Shown here: positions 44,657 to 53,059 of the stretch, piece after piece
Layout of the letters: each line of letters opens with the position of its first letter
Numbering within the stretch: the stretch's first letter is position 1
From: GCA-2748055 sp043797815
GTDB taxonomy: Bacteria > Bacteroidota > Bacteroidia > Bacteroidales > GCA-2748055
Assembly: GCA_043797815.1 (NCBI GenBank)
Contig: JAZDPG010000076.1
Coordinates: 1-64,000 of the forward strand
DNA length: 64,000 nt
Reading direction: 5' to 3'
Position numbers and translations under genes: made by a program
Notes under the pieces: model-generated
The model's database searches: none
Seen by the model: the letters and a program-made list of their open reading frames with translations, nothing else
What the model was told of the DNA's origin: nothing

Positions 44657-45134
44657 GAAAGGGAAGGTAACACAAGCCGGCGAACAGAAAAATCAACCAG
44701 CCTGTGCCATATTTATTCAAACAATTGAAAAAGAATATTAAGTGGACGGTTTGAAAACAATCAATGGATATTTCCAGCTATGTGAATGGCGATCAAACCG
44801 CTATTACATTAAAACCATAGCGAGCAATAATGCTGAAAGAATCAGCAGACCAACAATTATCGCTATTGTATTTCCCTTTCTTTGTTTTACACTGTTGTCA
44901 AGTAACATGGCTGTATAATTTATATACCATTTAGACGTGTTGGTGTGGTACGGGTAACCCGGAATCAAAGAATAATTTTCGGAGTGTTACCAACGGCATT
45001 CAGCACGTCTTAATCATATACATGAAGATGCCGTGAAAACAACAACATCTGTTCACAGCCAGCTTAAAACCCTGGGTGGCTTTTTCGGTAAAATAGCCAC
45101 AGCAATAGTTGCCGGCAAATAGAAAGCTTTGAAT
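44657..45134. other. Intergenic stretch with little content
   Basis: About 480 bases between the SGNH hydrolase and the STAS protein. It is AT-richer than its surroundings. I see no long ORF on either strand; the only coding-like item is the short minus-strand frame at 44804-44908. No tRNA-like or clear hairpin structure was found. Confidence 0.6.
44804..44908 (-). CDS. Possible 34-residue single-helix membrane peptide or gene remnant
   Basis: From ATG 44908 the frame reads a short polar start (MLLDNSVKQRKGNT) and then one hydrophobic helix of about 19 residues (IAIIVGLLILSALLLAMVL). The same frame stays open upstream for another 18 or so codons (including KWYINYTA) without an ATG, so this may instead be the C-terminal end of a lost membrane protein. 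No family recognised. Confidence 0.25.
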   Translation of the reverse strand: MLLDNSVKQRKGNTIAIIVGLLILSALLLAMVLM

Positions 45135-45470
45135 ATGTTGACAATAAGAAAAACAGGTGAAGGCTACTATTTAGCCTCCCTGACAGGAGAAAAAGAAGAA
45201 CTGGGAAGAAATGATTGTCATCTGATGAAGAAGGATTTGATGGCGGTACTTAAACCGCACAGGGAAATAACAATCAGCATGAAGGGGGTAAAATCCATCA
45301 CCGCTGGAGGAATTCATATTTTAGAAGAACTAAAGCATGCTGCCGATGCCCGCAAGTGCAAGATCCGTTTTATTAACGCCGAACCTTCGGTGGCACCGGT
45401 ACTCGCAGAACTCACACAAAAGAAAGCCCAGCAACACAATACACTTGAAATAGATGAACTCTTCCAGTAA
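45135..45470 (+). CDS. STAS-domain-like protein
   Basis: A 111-residue protein read from ATG 45135 (an in-frame TTG lies two codons earlier). The middle matches STAS/anti-sigma-antagonist proteins: 'REITISMKGVKSITAGGIHI' corresponds to the strand-turn-helix that carries the phosphorylated Ser, here replaced by a Thr-Ala-Gly-Gly sequence, then 'LEELKHAADARKCKIRFINA'. Because the usual D-S-x-G is not exact, regulation by phosphorylation is uncertain. No kinase or sigma factor partner is adjacent. Confidence 0.6.
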   Translation: MLTIRKTGEGYYLASLTGEKEELGRNDCHLMKKDLMAVLKPHREITISMKGVKSITAGGIHILEELKHAADARKCKIRFINAEPSVAPVLAELTQKKAQQHNTLEIDELFQ

Positions 45471-45503
45471 AAGATTTCAATGGATCGCTGACCTTCAATG
45501 AGC

Positions 45504-48026
45504 TTATTTCATAATTACCATCTTCTTCTGAGAGATTTGCCGGCCTGCTTTCAGCCGCACAAAGTAAACCCCTGAAGCCAGGTTTTCCCCGTTGAAGAAT
45601 ACCTCATGAGCGCCTGCATCCTGCTGCTCATCGACCAGCGTCTTTATCCGCGTTCCCAAAAGATCATAAACCGTTAGTACAACATCACTGTTTTTTGCCA
45701 ATTCATACGTGATGGTTGTTGAGAAACTGAATGGGTTCGGGTAAATCCGGGAAAGTTGAAATACCCCGGGCCTTGTTGCCTGCTCATCATTGATGCCAAC
45801 GGTGGATTCCGTGAATTTGATCCAGTTGACATTCTGATAGCCTTTTACACAACGCATGGTTAGAATGTGCTCGCCTTCACTTATTGATTTTCCTGAAACA
45901 AAAACAGATGCATATCCATCCCAGTCGTTGGTATTGGGAGTGGAAACTGTTCCGCTTATACTCAAAAAATCAACAATTAAAGAAATGCTTGACCCATCCA
46001 TGGCTGTTGCATAGCGGATTTCTATATCATACAAACCGGTGGCAGCAACATCGACCGTATAGTTGACCCATTCACCATCCTGGAAATCGCCGATATTATA
46101 TCCGCCGCCTTCATCACCAGACCCTCCGACATCCACCGGATCATCACCATGGTAGGTAATCAGGAACTTGTTTCCGGGGGTTAATTCGTGAAAAGAAACA
46201 CCTTCGCCGCCAAAATCATAATCTTCACATTCAATCTTTCCTGGGATGGCGTGCGGAACCCCCAGGAACGGACCCTGTGCTTCACGTACCGTGATTTTAA
46301 CTGAATCTGTTACCACACTCAGTCCCTCATTATCTGTTACAACCGCTGCAATTGAATAAAACCCGACAGGTACTTTCTCCCAGACAAAATCAAAGGGTTC
46401 AGAGTCAAGTTCGCCGATTTTGGCCGATCCGTTGTAAAATTCCACCAAAGCGATTTCGCCATCCGGATCACTTGCAGCCACAGAGATGGTCACATCGGAA
46501 GAGTCAACAAACACGGCTTTGTTTTCCGGAGCAGTGATGGTGGCATTAGGAGCCTTGTTCCCCATAACGAATTTCATGTAATCCATACAGAATTCACCGC
46601 TATCCATCACAAGACGAATGGCTTCGTTTCCGGTGGAAAGCACACCGAGAGGAACACTGATCGTATCCCACACCTGGTTCCCGCCCGTATTGGGAACAAC
46701 TACCGGACCTGTTATATCCATACCGTTCATCTCCAAATGGAAATGTCTGTCATCCAAAGCTGAAGCAAGGGCCAGCTCGAGTGTGTAGGTACCCGTGGTA
46801 TCAATGTTAACGGGATATTCGGTCCATTCACCACTTTCAATATCCGTGATACAATAGCCACCGGAATCAATGGTATCAATATCAACACCCGTATCTTCCC
46901 TGTAATAACCTGGCACATTCACAGTGTCTGTATCAGCATAAGAACTACCGGCACCACAAATTCCAAAATTCTCAGCTTCAATTTTTCCCGGTATGGAAGA
47001 TACAACTCCATCATAGGCACAAAATGATTGCCAGCCAGGCATTTCATCCAGTGTAATCACCTTGGGATTGTTGTATGTATCCAAGATCTGCTGAACGGTA
47101 TTGGTTGCCCCGCCGTTTTCATCCTCATAGAGCCCGTAGGCCCAGATCATAAAGAAGGCCATTTTCGGCTGGTTGTTGATGACCGAAGCCGCGGGGACTT
47201 TAAAACTCTCCCCGATACCAATGGGTTTGCCACCCGACTGTGCCACCAGTGCATTGTAATAACTTAAATCAGTAAATCCGCCGCTGTAATAATCAAGAGC
47301 CGCCATGTCAAAATATTTATCTCCCGGATTATACTGCTGGTAACTTGAATGGATATCCTGAACATCCCAGGTCCAGATGAGGTTGGTCAGCCCCAACTCA
47401 TTGGTCATGTAATCATGTGTGAGCTTCCAGAGCGCTACGGTGTTTTCGGCACCGCCGGAATTCCACCAGAATACGGTTTGATTCTGCTCATGAAAAGGCC
47501 TCCACAGCACCTCAACACCCTTTTCTTGCAGGTATTGAAGATAAGGAGCAACAACAACATCAATTCTGCTCTTCCATTCAGTATTTAAGGCTCCGCCCTC
47601 AGTCAGGAGGTCGGTCCACTGAGAAGCATCCAAAGAACTTTTTACGCCTCCGTCCCACCCACAGGGCTCTGTTTGTGTAGGAGGACAGGCATGCCACATC
47701 AGATTAATGACGGCCCCATCGTGCCACTGTTTCTCAGCTTCGTAGGTTACGTCCCAGCGAAGTGAACTCTGGCCGTGAAAGCCAAAATCAGCACCATACA
47801 GAGCCGGGTTTTTCCCGGTTACCTTGTGGACCTCATCGGTCCAGTAGCTTGGCCCGGTTGGATTTCCATGAAACGCTTTCAGGTCGTTATGTTGCCCGGA
47901 CAGTATGTTTTTTCCGGAAATACCATAGAGGTAGTTCAGGGTTTTAAACCTGGTTTGCGCTGCGGCCAGGGAGGAGAAAAACAGCACAAAAAGTAGTGCT
48001 GTGGTTATTTTTGCAGTGTGTTTCAT
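45504..48026 (-). CDS. GH26 endo-beta-mannanase with CBMs, Ig domain and T9SS tail
   Basis: An 840-residue secreted enzyme read from ATG 48026 (signal peptide ending SLAAAQ); longer starts lack signal character. Residues about 27-345 are GH26: 'SGQHNDLKAFHG', acid/base Glu180 in VLWRPFHEQN and nucleophile Glu273 in PIGIGESFKVP. A carbohydrate-binding module of CBM6/35 type follows (PGKIEAENFGICG), an Ig-like domain with the NKAPNATITAP start, a second CBM (IPGKIECEDYDFGG) and a T9SS sorting domain (YPNPFSFSTTITYEL, ending QKKMVIMK). It should cut beta-1,4-mannan outside the cell. Confidence 0.94.
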   Translation of the reverse strand: MKHTAKITTALLFVLFFSSLAAAQTRFKTLNYLYGISGKNILSGQHNDLKAFHGNPTGPSYWTDEVHKVTGKNPALYGADFGFHGQSSLRWDVTYEAEKQWHDGAVINLMWHACPPTQTEPCGWDGGVKSSLDASQWTDLLTEGGALNTEWKSRIDVVVAPYLQYLQEKGVEVLWRPFHEQNQTVFWWNSGGAENTVALWKLTHDYMTNELGLTNLIWTWDVQDIHSSYQQYNPGDKYFDMAALDYYSGGFTDLSYYNALVAQSGGKPIGIGESFKVPAASVINNQPKMAFFMIWAYGLYEDENGGATNTVQQILDTYNNPKVITLDEMPGWQSFCAYDGVVSSIPGKIEAENFGICGAGSSYADTDTVNVPGYYREDTGVDIDTIDSGGYCITDIESGEWTEYPVNIDTTGTYTLELALASALDDRHFHLEMNGMDITGPVVVPNTGGNQVWDTISVPLGVLSTGNEAIRLVMDSGEFCMDYMKFVMGNKAPNATITAPENKAVFVDSSDVTISVAASDPDGEIALVEFYNGSAKIGELDSEPFDFVWEKVPVGFYSIAAVVTDNEGLSVVTDSVKITVREAQGPFLGVPHAIPGKIECEDYDFGGEGVSFHELTPGNKFLITYHGDDPVDVGGSGDEGGGYNIGDFQDGEWVNYTVDVAATGLYDIEIRYATAMDGSSISLIVDFLSISGTVSTPNTNDWDGYASVFVSGKSISEGEHILTMRCVKGYQNVNWIKFTESTVGINDEQATRPGVFQLSRIYPNPFSFSTTITYELAKNSDVVLTVYDLLGTRIKTLVDEQQDAGAHEVFFNGENLASGVYFVRLKAGRQISQKKMVIMK

Positions 48027-48163
48027 ATGTTTTTCCTTCTGTTTATTCAGCATTCTAAATTGTACCGAAGATACCAATTTTTCAGGCTAGAAACCTCTCC
48101 AGTTGCAGGGCAAAAATTTTTCATACCCGGGTTCACTGGGTTCGGGAGTTCCTGCAACAATGG

Positions 48164-48388
48164 TTATTTAATAATTTTTCCCGAATCCAGTACCCTGTCA
48201 AAGGAGATGAGCCTGTACAGATAGATCCCCGGGGCCAGGTCGCCCAGGTTCATTTGCAGGCGGCCGGTTGTGGTGGGATCGGATACACGCAGCAAAGTAC
48301 CAGTGGAATTGTAGATTTCTATCCGGACGGAGCTTGCAGCAGGCTCAAAACCGAAGGTGATGAGGTCGGTGAAGGGATTGGGGTAGGC
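48164..48388 (-). pseudogene. T9SS sorting tail detached by frameshift from the CotH gene
   Basis: The minus-strand frame ending at TAA 48164-48166 encodes a typical T9SS type A domain: AYPNPFTDLITFGFEPAASS, then LAPGIYLYRLIS and a final DSGKIIK. It has no start codon of its own and abuts the CotH-like reading frame, which crosses it in another frame. It is the original C-terminus of that protein. A spacer of some tens of residues expected between the CotH domain and YPNPF is also absent, which points to a small deletion as the cause. Confidence 0.8.
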
Positions 48389-49619
48389 GGAGGGTCAGCC
48401 AGGTTTTAAGGAATTCCACATCATCCCCGTAATCGGTTCCTACATAATAATTGGGCCAGACATAGATTCCCAGTACAGGCCAGCGTTCGAAATTCCTCAT
48501 CCTGGCCTCTCTGATGGTTTCCAGGTTATCGTCGATGTAGTGTATCAGCGAATCGGTGTTCAATGCCCCTGCCCTGAGGCCCTTCCATTTGCAGGCGATG
48601 GCATTCCGGATGGGTTCGGTTGCCATGAGATCCGTGATCCAGAAGGGACGGATGGAGCTGGTTTCACACTTGGTCCACGACCAGCCCTGCGGCACGGGCT
48701 CATCCCCGAAATCGGAATTCCCGTAAGCAAGATCCAGGTCCCACACAGGTCCCAGGTGCAGCCTGCCCCCTCTGCTGTCAATCTCCTTGTACATATAGAA
48801 GCTCAGTTTATAACCATCCACATGTTTGCAGATCTCCGTAGGGATCCAGTAATCCGCAAAGGAATTTATATCGATGAAAGGCAGGAAGTCCGATTCGTCT
48901 GCAGCGGATTTTACTGCATCCTCAAAGCCGGAAACAAAATCCCGGATATAGGCCTTCTGCTCAGGCACCAGTTGATCATACCCGGGATCGTGATAGGCGT
49001 AAAAAACGTTCCGGTATGCTGAATACCAACCGTCACCGGGCTCCGGGTCGTTCCTGTCGATCTGGATGATATAGCCACCTGTAAGCTGGTCCCCATCGGT
49101 ATCATCAGGATCCAGTTCTGCAATGTTCACCCGGTGATCATCCTGTTTGATCTTTTCGCTAAGCACATATACCCCGGAATAATCGTTATTGATCCATAGT
49201 TCTATCCACCGGGTACGGGGTGCATAACTTCCTGTGGCAGAGGCAATGTGATAGGAAAGGACATTCCGGATCAGGGTTTTGTCGGTATAGGGCCCGTGCA
49301 GTACCCAGTCATTTTCTTCGGGCAGCCCCAGGAGGGGAACATTGTAGTTGGCCCCGCTGTCATCCTGGGTTTCAAAGTTGTAGTTCTTCTTGGGGAAGAG
49401 CTGGGAGGACGAACCACGTATCTTTATAAAGATCCTCCCGTTGTAGACGTTGAAGGAATCGGTGAGGAGATTGCTTCTTCCCGAAGAGCTATAATCCATC
49501 AGGCCCATCTCAGCCACAATCCGCTCTCCCGGTCCGATGGTCTGACCGTTGGTCTGAATCATCATCAATGGCAGTTCGTAAGCCTCCTGTGCCTCCATTA
49601 CCGGAACTGCCAGGATCAT
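48345..49619 (-). CDS. CotH kinase-family protein, damaged at both ends
   Basis: A 424-residue frame of the CotH family: 'FIKIRGSSSQLFPKKNYNFE', 'LPEENDWVLHGPYTDKTLIRN', 'LWINNDYSGVYVLSEKIK' and the kinase-active-site-like 'HLGPVWDLDLAYGNSDFG'. CotH-type proteins are atypical kinases of spore or surface proteins; exported bacterial members are uncharacterised. The frame's 3' end runs out of homology at FLKTWLT and into a frameshifted T9SS tail. At the 5' end the signal peptide is only restored if one T is added to an eight-T run (49626-49633), starting from ATG 49654. So the gene is a recent pseudogene, phase-variable, or affected by sequencing error. Confidence 0.82.
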   Translation of the reverse strand: MILAVPVMEAQEAYELPLMMIQTNGQTIGPGERIVAEMGLMDYSSSGRSNLLTDSFNVYNGRIFIKIRGSSSQLFPKKNYNFETQDDSGANYNVPLLGLPEENDWVLHGPYTDKTLIRNVLSYHIASATGSYAPRTRWIELWINNDYSGVYVLSEKIKQDDHRVNIAELDPDDTDGDQLTGGYIIQIDRNDPEPGDGWYSAYRNVFYAYHDPGYDQLVPEQKAYIRDFVSGFEDAVKSAADESDFLPFIDINSFADYWIPTEICKHVDGYKLSFYMYKEIDSRGGRLHLGPVWDLDLAYGNSDFGDEPVPQGWSWTKCETSSIRPFWITDLMATEPIRNAIACKWKGLRAGALNTDSLIHYIDDNLETIREARMRNFERWPVLGIYVWPNYYVGTDYGDDVEFLKTWLTLRLPQSLHRPHHLRF

Positions 49620-49625
49620 AAGCAG

Positions 49626-49633
49626 AAAAAAAA
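49626..49633 (-). repeat. Eight-base homopolymer in the CotH signal-peptide region
   Basis: A run of eight A on the + strand (T8 in the coding sense). From ATG 49654 the frame reads MKETRFLFF and then falls out of frame in this run; nine T would join it to LLMILAVPVMEAQ, a normal signal peptide. Runs of this kind are known sites of slippage. Confidence 0.6.
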
Positions 49634-49676
49634 CAGAAACCTGGTTTCTTTCATCTGTGTTTGGTGTACTATACCC

Positions 49677-50099
49677 TCAGTGATAAACCAGGATCCTTCC
49701 AGCCTGGCTCCCTCCATCGAAACGCATTCTGTACAGGTAGAGCCCCGGAGGACGATTCATGCTCTGCCATTCGACCATGTGACTGCCGGCAGCCATAACC
49801 CTGTTTTCCAGCACATCAACAACCATATCATGCGCATTGATCACTTCGATATAAACCTGGCCGGGCCCGAGGACCGAGTCAGCAAACGCACGTCCGGCTT
49901 CTTTTATAGCCGGACCATTGGTTTTGACATCCACATGGGTCCGCATAATAAAAACCGCGTCCGGATTGTCCTGCACAAAAGGATGAACGCCGAATAAGCT
50001 GGCTTCGGCCTTCCCGATCGCGGCCTTCGCCGGCAGCAGCATCAATCCCGTCCCCGCTACAATGGAATGGCGAATAAATGACCGTCTGTCAAGGTTCAT
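49677..50099 (-). pseudogene. DUF362-type Tat protein reduced to its two ends
   Basis: From ATG 50099 a 140-residue in-frame product has a twin-arginine signal (LDRRSFIRHSIVAGTG) and about 50 residues resembling the N-terminus of DUF362 iron-sulfur proteins (HPFVQDNPDAVFIMRTHVDV). It then jumps to a T9SS tail (VYIEVINAHDMVVDVLENRV, with PGLYLYRMRF). The body of a DUF362 protein, several hundred residues including the Fe-S domain, is missing although the frame is kept. An active product is unlikely. It lies 23 bases upstream of the reconstructed CotH start at 49654, on the same strand. Confidence 0.7.
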
Positions 50100-50291
50100 G
50101 GCATGAATAAAGGTAGGAAAATGCAATTCCCAATATACACAGTCCAATACAACTTTTGTATGAATGACCCCGGGAGAATCACTGAAAAGTCAGCTTCCTT
50201 TTTGAGCGGTTCAAAGGGGGACTTTCCCATAGCTGTATAATAACACCACCTTGCAAGTCCCGGGGAAAACCACAAAGAACCTGCGCCGTAC

Positions 50292-51971
50292 CTATTCAGC
50301 CCGCGAAATGATCAGCACCATCTCATCTTTCGATCTCAGATAGATATCCTTTACTATCATCAGGCCATTTTCAACTTTTATGTTCCCGATATCATTGTAA
50401 TTAAAAATTTCCGGGATGTAGGTCTTCACTGAATAAGTGAAATTGCTATCTGTGATGTGGTCCAGGGTAATACCGGTCTTCACATCGCAGTTGCTGTCAT
50501 TGAGTACATACACATAATAATTTTTACCGCATTTCACAGCATAGGTCTCCACCACATTGCCACTTACCGACACTGTATCAAAGGAACCATTTCCGGCTGC
50601 AAGCATTTGATCACTGATCTCCCGGACCCCTTTAAAATATTGAGTGACACCCCGGTCATCAAAGAATTCCCACCACCATGACATGGGCAATACGGGTGTG
50701 GGTGTGAACATTCCGTACCACAAGCCGCATTTGTAATCATAGACCTTCTCAACGGCCATGGTTGAAAAATTCAGGTTCCAGTCCCACTCATAACCAAACT
50801 CACCAATGGCAAAAGGCTTCTGGTGCTTGTATGCTTCTTCAATGGTTTCGGGCCTCATGCGGGTTGTGCGTTTGTAAATATGTTTCTGGTTCAGATCCAT
50901 GTTGTCAAGATCCCACATCCCCGGTATTTCCCGGTGGGAAACACTTGTGGTAACCAGGTGTTTGTATGGATCGATGCTTTTCAGATAGGTGCTCATTATA
51001 TCATGCCATTCGGCAACTTTGTCAAGGGGAATAAGGACACTGTCCCGGGGTGAACGTGTAAAGGCTGCGTTATCCACTTCATTGAAGAATTCCCAGAACG
51101 CGACGTTTGTAGAATAACCCCACCTGGCAACAAAATACCGCAATTTGTTCTTGTATTTAATTCTTGATTCTTCGAGTGTAAAAAATTCGGTGGGCGTTTT
51201 TGCCGGCCCGCCGTTTACGGAATTAAATGCCTGTCTTGACCAGCTGCTTTCTTCCATATACATGCCATGCACATCCATGGCAATCATCACATAGATCCCG
51301 TTTTCTTTTGCAAGATCCAGTATTTCATCAAACCTGTTTACCGGTTCCGGTTCCACCGGAGTTGCTTCATTTCTACGTGTCCTGGGAAGTGTCCATTCCG
51401 ACGGGAGGCTCCCCTGGTGCATCCACACGCGCATGAAGTTTGCCCCGGAGAAGGATACTTTGGGAAGAAGGTATTCATAGGTGAACTTTCTTTCCTCACT
51501 CCCTCGCGGATCCCAGCAGATGTTTTCCCCGATACCGCGGAACAGCTTTCCGGAATCAAACTTCAATGTCCAGTAGTTGTTTGTCCTCAAAAACCCTTCG
51601 TTCGAGGAATCCTTGCTGGTAAAACTCTTTTCGCCTGAGTTTTCTGCCACATGGCCCCCTTTTGTTAATCTGAAATGATATAAATATTTTCCTGTTTCAG
51701 CAGGGGCAAATCTGGCCTTCCACAAGGAGCCGGCATCTGATTTGTGATCAAAATAGCATGGCAATACAAGGTCCTCCCCCGAAGGGCTTGTAATCATCAT
51801 ATCAAGTTGAATATCCCTTGAATCATAAGGGTTTTCGAATTCAGATTGAATGTTGATATCAAATTCAACCTTCTCAAACTTGTTGATGTCCTGCGTTACA
51901 ATCTGATCATTAATGGCAGGTTGAGAAAATAGTGGTGCACACAAAAGCACCATGGCTGTTAAAATTGTCAT
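50292..51971 (-). CDS. DUF5060-domain clan-A glycoside hydrolase, exported
   Basis: A 559-residue protein from ATG 51971, giving a signal peptide (TILTAMVLLCAPLFSQ). The N-terminal DUF5060 beta-sandwich (about 25-120, ending 'KARFAPAETGKYLYHFRL') precedes a TIM barrel. The acid/base is probably Glu298 (FWEFFNEVDN) and the nucleophile Glu391 (FAIGEFGYEW). 'FRGIGENICWDPRG' and 'MRVWMHQGSLPSEW' are typical of DUF5060 proteins from marine Bacteroidota. The substrate is not evident. No sorting tail. About 190 bases separate it from the Tat/T9SS pseudogene downstream. Confidence 0.85.
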   Translation of the reverse strand: MTILTAMVLLCAPLFSQPAINDQIVTQDINKFEKVEFDINIQSEFENPYDSRDIQLDMMITSPSGEDLVLPCYFDHKSDAGSLWKARFAPAETGKYLYHFRLTKGGHVAENSGEKSFTSKDSSNEGFLRTNNYWTLKFDSGKLFRGIGENICWDPRGSEERKFTYEYLLPKVSFSGANFMRVWMHQGSLPSEWTLPRTRRNEATPVEPEPVNRFDEILDLAKENGIYVMIAMDVHGMYMEESSWSRQAFNSVNGGPAKTPTEFFTLEESRIKYKNKLRYFVARWGYSTNVAFWEFFNEVDNAAFTRSPRDSVLIPLDKVAEWHDIMSTYLKSIDPYKHLVTTSVSHREIPGMWDLDNMDLNQKHIYKRTTRMRPETIEEAYKHQKPFAIGEFGYEWDWNLNFSTMAVEKVYDYKCGLWYGMFTPTPVLPMSWWWEFFDDRGVTQYFKGVREISDQMLAAGNGSFDTVSVSGNVVETYAVKCGKNYYVYVLNDSNCDVKTGITLDHITDSNFTYSVKTYIPEIFNYNDIGNIKVENGLMIVKDIYLRSKDEMVLIISRAE

Positions 51972-52069
51972 TGCTTGAAATTTTAGTTCTACCTGATAAA
52001 TATGCACATATTTTCCGGACTGATCATGTGAAACGTGTGACCCGCTCACGGAAACTTGATCACCTCCTG

Positions 52070-53035
52070 CTAATACAAAAACCCAAAAATCCAGAGTGGT
52101 ATCCGGTTATAAGCACCTTTTTCAATGTCATCCAGTACAATGTAAGCATTCGGAACATCCTTGATTTGTTTCGCCTTTTTATTCTTCCCGCCAATCTCAA
52201 AAGTATGGTTCCCATCCACCAGGAAATCGCCATCCTGAGGCAATCTTAGTTCGTGTGAAACGCCAAGTTGCGAGTTGAAAAATGTCTCCCTGATTGTTCC
52301 CATTTCTTCACCCATCATATTCAAACCATAGAAATAATTGGTATTGCCAAGGTAAATCTTATCAGGCTTTTGCAGGATTTTATTCCCTTTTGCTTTTTGG
52401 GTCAGGGTAGTAAAAACCTCTGCCTTATCAAGATAGTCAAGGTATTTCAATAATGTTCGCTGATCTGAAATGAACAATTCCTGCCTCAGTTTTAGCAGGT
52501 TGGGAACGTATGGGACTGTGGAAGCGATTGCCGCAAGCAGTTTTTTCAATTTCAGCGAAGTTTCGAACGGAATTTCTGAAACGGCAGGGATATCCGTTTC
52601 AATGATTACATTTAGAATATCCGATAACCTGCTGTAATAGGAAAATGGGTCATCATTGTAAAAAGGGAAATATCCCGTTTTAAGATATTGCCTGAAAAGA
52701 GGGATTATTTTTATATCCTTCGTAATAACAGCGGAAATCTCCTGGTGTCTTTCCATTATATCATCCAACCCGAAATGACTATAGTCAGCGATCCCGTTTA
52801 TTAACAAGTACTTCCGAAAAGAAAGGCCTGCAAGACGATAGAAACTTTTACGGCGGCTAAGATCGCCGTGTCCTTTATAAATCTTCAGAACTGAAGATCC
52901 CGAATAGATAATTCTTAATCCGGGATAGCGGTCATATGTATTTTTAATTTCGGCTGACCAGTCAAATCCCTTTTGTTTTGGAGGATATCGGATTTACCTG
53001 CTCTATTATCAAGGGTCAATCCATAACCCTCCTGA
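52070..53035 (-). pseudogene. AAA ATPase (DUF4143-type) gene, 5' part lost and frameshifted
   Basis: The intact 3' frame (245 residues from 52807) reads like the C-terminal two-thirds of the AAA_14/DUF4143 ATPases common in Bacteroidota ('FRQYLKTGYFPFYNDDPFSY', 'ISDQRTLLKYLDYLDKAEV', 'HEIGGKNKKAKQIK'-like end). Its homology continues upstream without a start: YPPKQKGFDWSAEIKNTYD and YPGLRIIYSGSSVLKIYKG to about 52995. A one-base shift then gives LIIEQVN, matching the usual 'LLIDEVHxYP'. The Walker A region is missing. So it is a remnant with lost N-terminus. Its stop is 98 bases from the DUF5060 start. Confidence 0.75.
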
Positions 53036-53059
53036 TTTAAGTGAGGATCGGAACGCGAT

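Noticed and set aside
44657..45134. tRNA or structured RNA in the empty interval
   Set aside because: No cloverleaf, T-loop motif or strong hairpin could be read.
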